NCBI GenBank assembly: GCA_022848825.1
Contig: JAJISH010000104.1
Coordinates: forward strand, 1 to 5,440
Source: Thermoplasmatota archaeon
Lineage (GTDB): Archaea > Thermoplasmatota > Thermoplasmata > RBG-16-68-12 > JAGMCJ01
DNA length: 5,440 nt
Reading direction: 5' to 3'
A program made the position numbers and the translations under genes. The notes under the pieces were generated by a model. It did no database searches. It was given only the letters and a program-made list of their open reading frames with translations, and had not been told where the DNA came from. Positions 5,278 to 5,440 of this stretch are shown in pieces. Positions within the stretch are counted from its first letter, which is position 1; each line of letters opens with the position of its first letter.

Positions 5278-5440
5278 CTATGGAAACAGTATGGGATTCC
5301 TATGGGATTTGTATGGGAATTGTATGCGATCCGTATGAGTATCTCCTGAGCATCCCCTAGTCATCCCCTGGTCATCTCCTGCGAAGAGTATGGAAACGCT
5401 ATAGAAACAGTATGGAGGGCCTAAAGAAGGAGGAGGGAAG

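Larger units (their letters stand above)
5233..5430. repeat. Tandem array of 18 degenerate 11-bp units
   Basis: Reading from 5233 in steps of exactly 11, every unit aligns without a gap: for example cgTATAGGATT (5255), agTATGGGATT (5288), ccTATGGGATT (5299), tgTATGGGAAT (5310), agTATGGAAAC (5387) and gcTATAGAAAC (5398). The consensus is roughly NSTATGGGATT. Position 5 is T in the first 17 units and position 6 is always a purine; the last unit (5420) is weaker. Units 5343-5386 form a variant block in which TAT is replaced by CCT. Exact 12-base matches recur in register: GGATTCCTATGG at 5239 and 5294 (55 bp apart) and GAAACAGTATGG at 5283 and 5404 (121 bp apart). The unit is close to one helical turn, so the same motif faces the same side of the DNA. 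There are no spacers, so it is not CRISPR. It may be a protein-binding array, a curved or histone-positioning segment, or a plain minisatellite. Confidence 0.85.

Noticed and set aside
5236..5349. Plus-strand open frame across much of the 11-bp array, which might encode a repetitive peptide
   Set aside because: An 11-bp unit is not a multiple of three, so no peptide repeat would be kept, and the frame lacks a convincing start and ends at a TGA inside the variant block.
5233..5430. CRISPR array
   Set aside because: The units are 11 bp, contiguous and degenerate, without spacers between identical repeats.

Overview
The window reads as a gene-dense piece of an archaeal chromosome of fairly high GC. 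The archaeal assignment rests on three things: the HMG-CoA synthase / thiolase / DUF35 cluster that is the signature start of the archaeal mevalonate pathway, an archaeal RNA polymerase subunit L (Rpo11), and an archaeal-size TruD. A TATA-box promoter about 26 bp from a start codon, implying a leaderless mRNA, agrees. A euryarchaeal or Thermoplasmatota-type lineage is my guess; the sequence alone does not prove it.

Layout. Bases 1-2400 (+ strand) look like one operon. It holds the last 27 codons of HMG-CoA synthase, a 389-residue SCP-x-type thiolase whose ATG overlaps that stop, a 139-residue DUF35 zinc-ribbon/OB-fold protein that starts directly after the thiolase stop, and then, after 14 bp, a 237-residue radical SAM protein of unknown substrate. 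In known archaeal systems the first three proteins form a complex that passes acetoacetyl-CoA from thiolase to HMG-CoA synthase. Here the thiolase lacks the nucleophilic Cys (Gly87 instead) and the His of the GHP motif (Gln336 instead), although its frame and fold motifs are intact. This is the most surprising protein-level observation.

Bases 2400-4008 (+) hold a second unit: rpoL, with a weak AT-rich promoter candidate, followed closely by truD. Bases 4022-5101 (- strand) hold a convergent gene for an aromatic-rich, beta-rich protein of 359 residues. It resembles, by motif only, the two-lipocalin-domain CrtC / AttH / tocopherol-cyclase-like superfamily. A TATA box sits 25-26 bp upstream of its GTG start.

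Bases 5102-5440 contain no convincing gene. From 5233 to 5430 there is an uninterrupted run of 18 degenerate repeats of exactly 11 bp (about NSTATGGGATT). It has an inner block of four variant units (CCT in place of TAT), embedded short palindromes and exact longer matches spaced by multiples of 11 bp. This array lies upstream of the lipocalin-like gene and possibly of a gene beyond the right edge. I cannot match it to a known element class, and it is the best candidate in the window for something undescribed.
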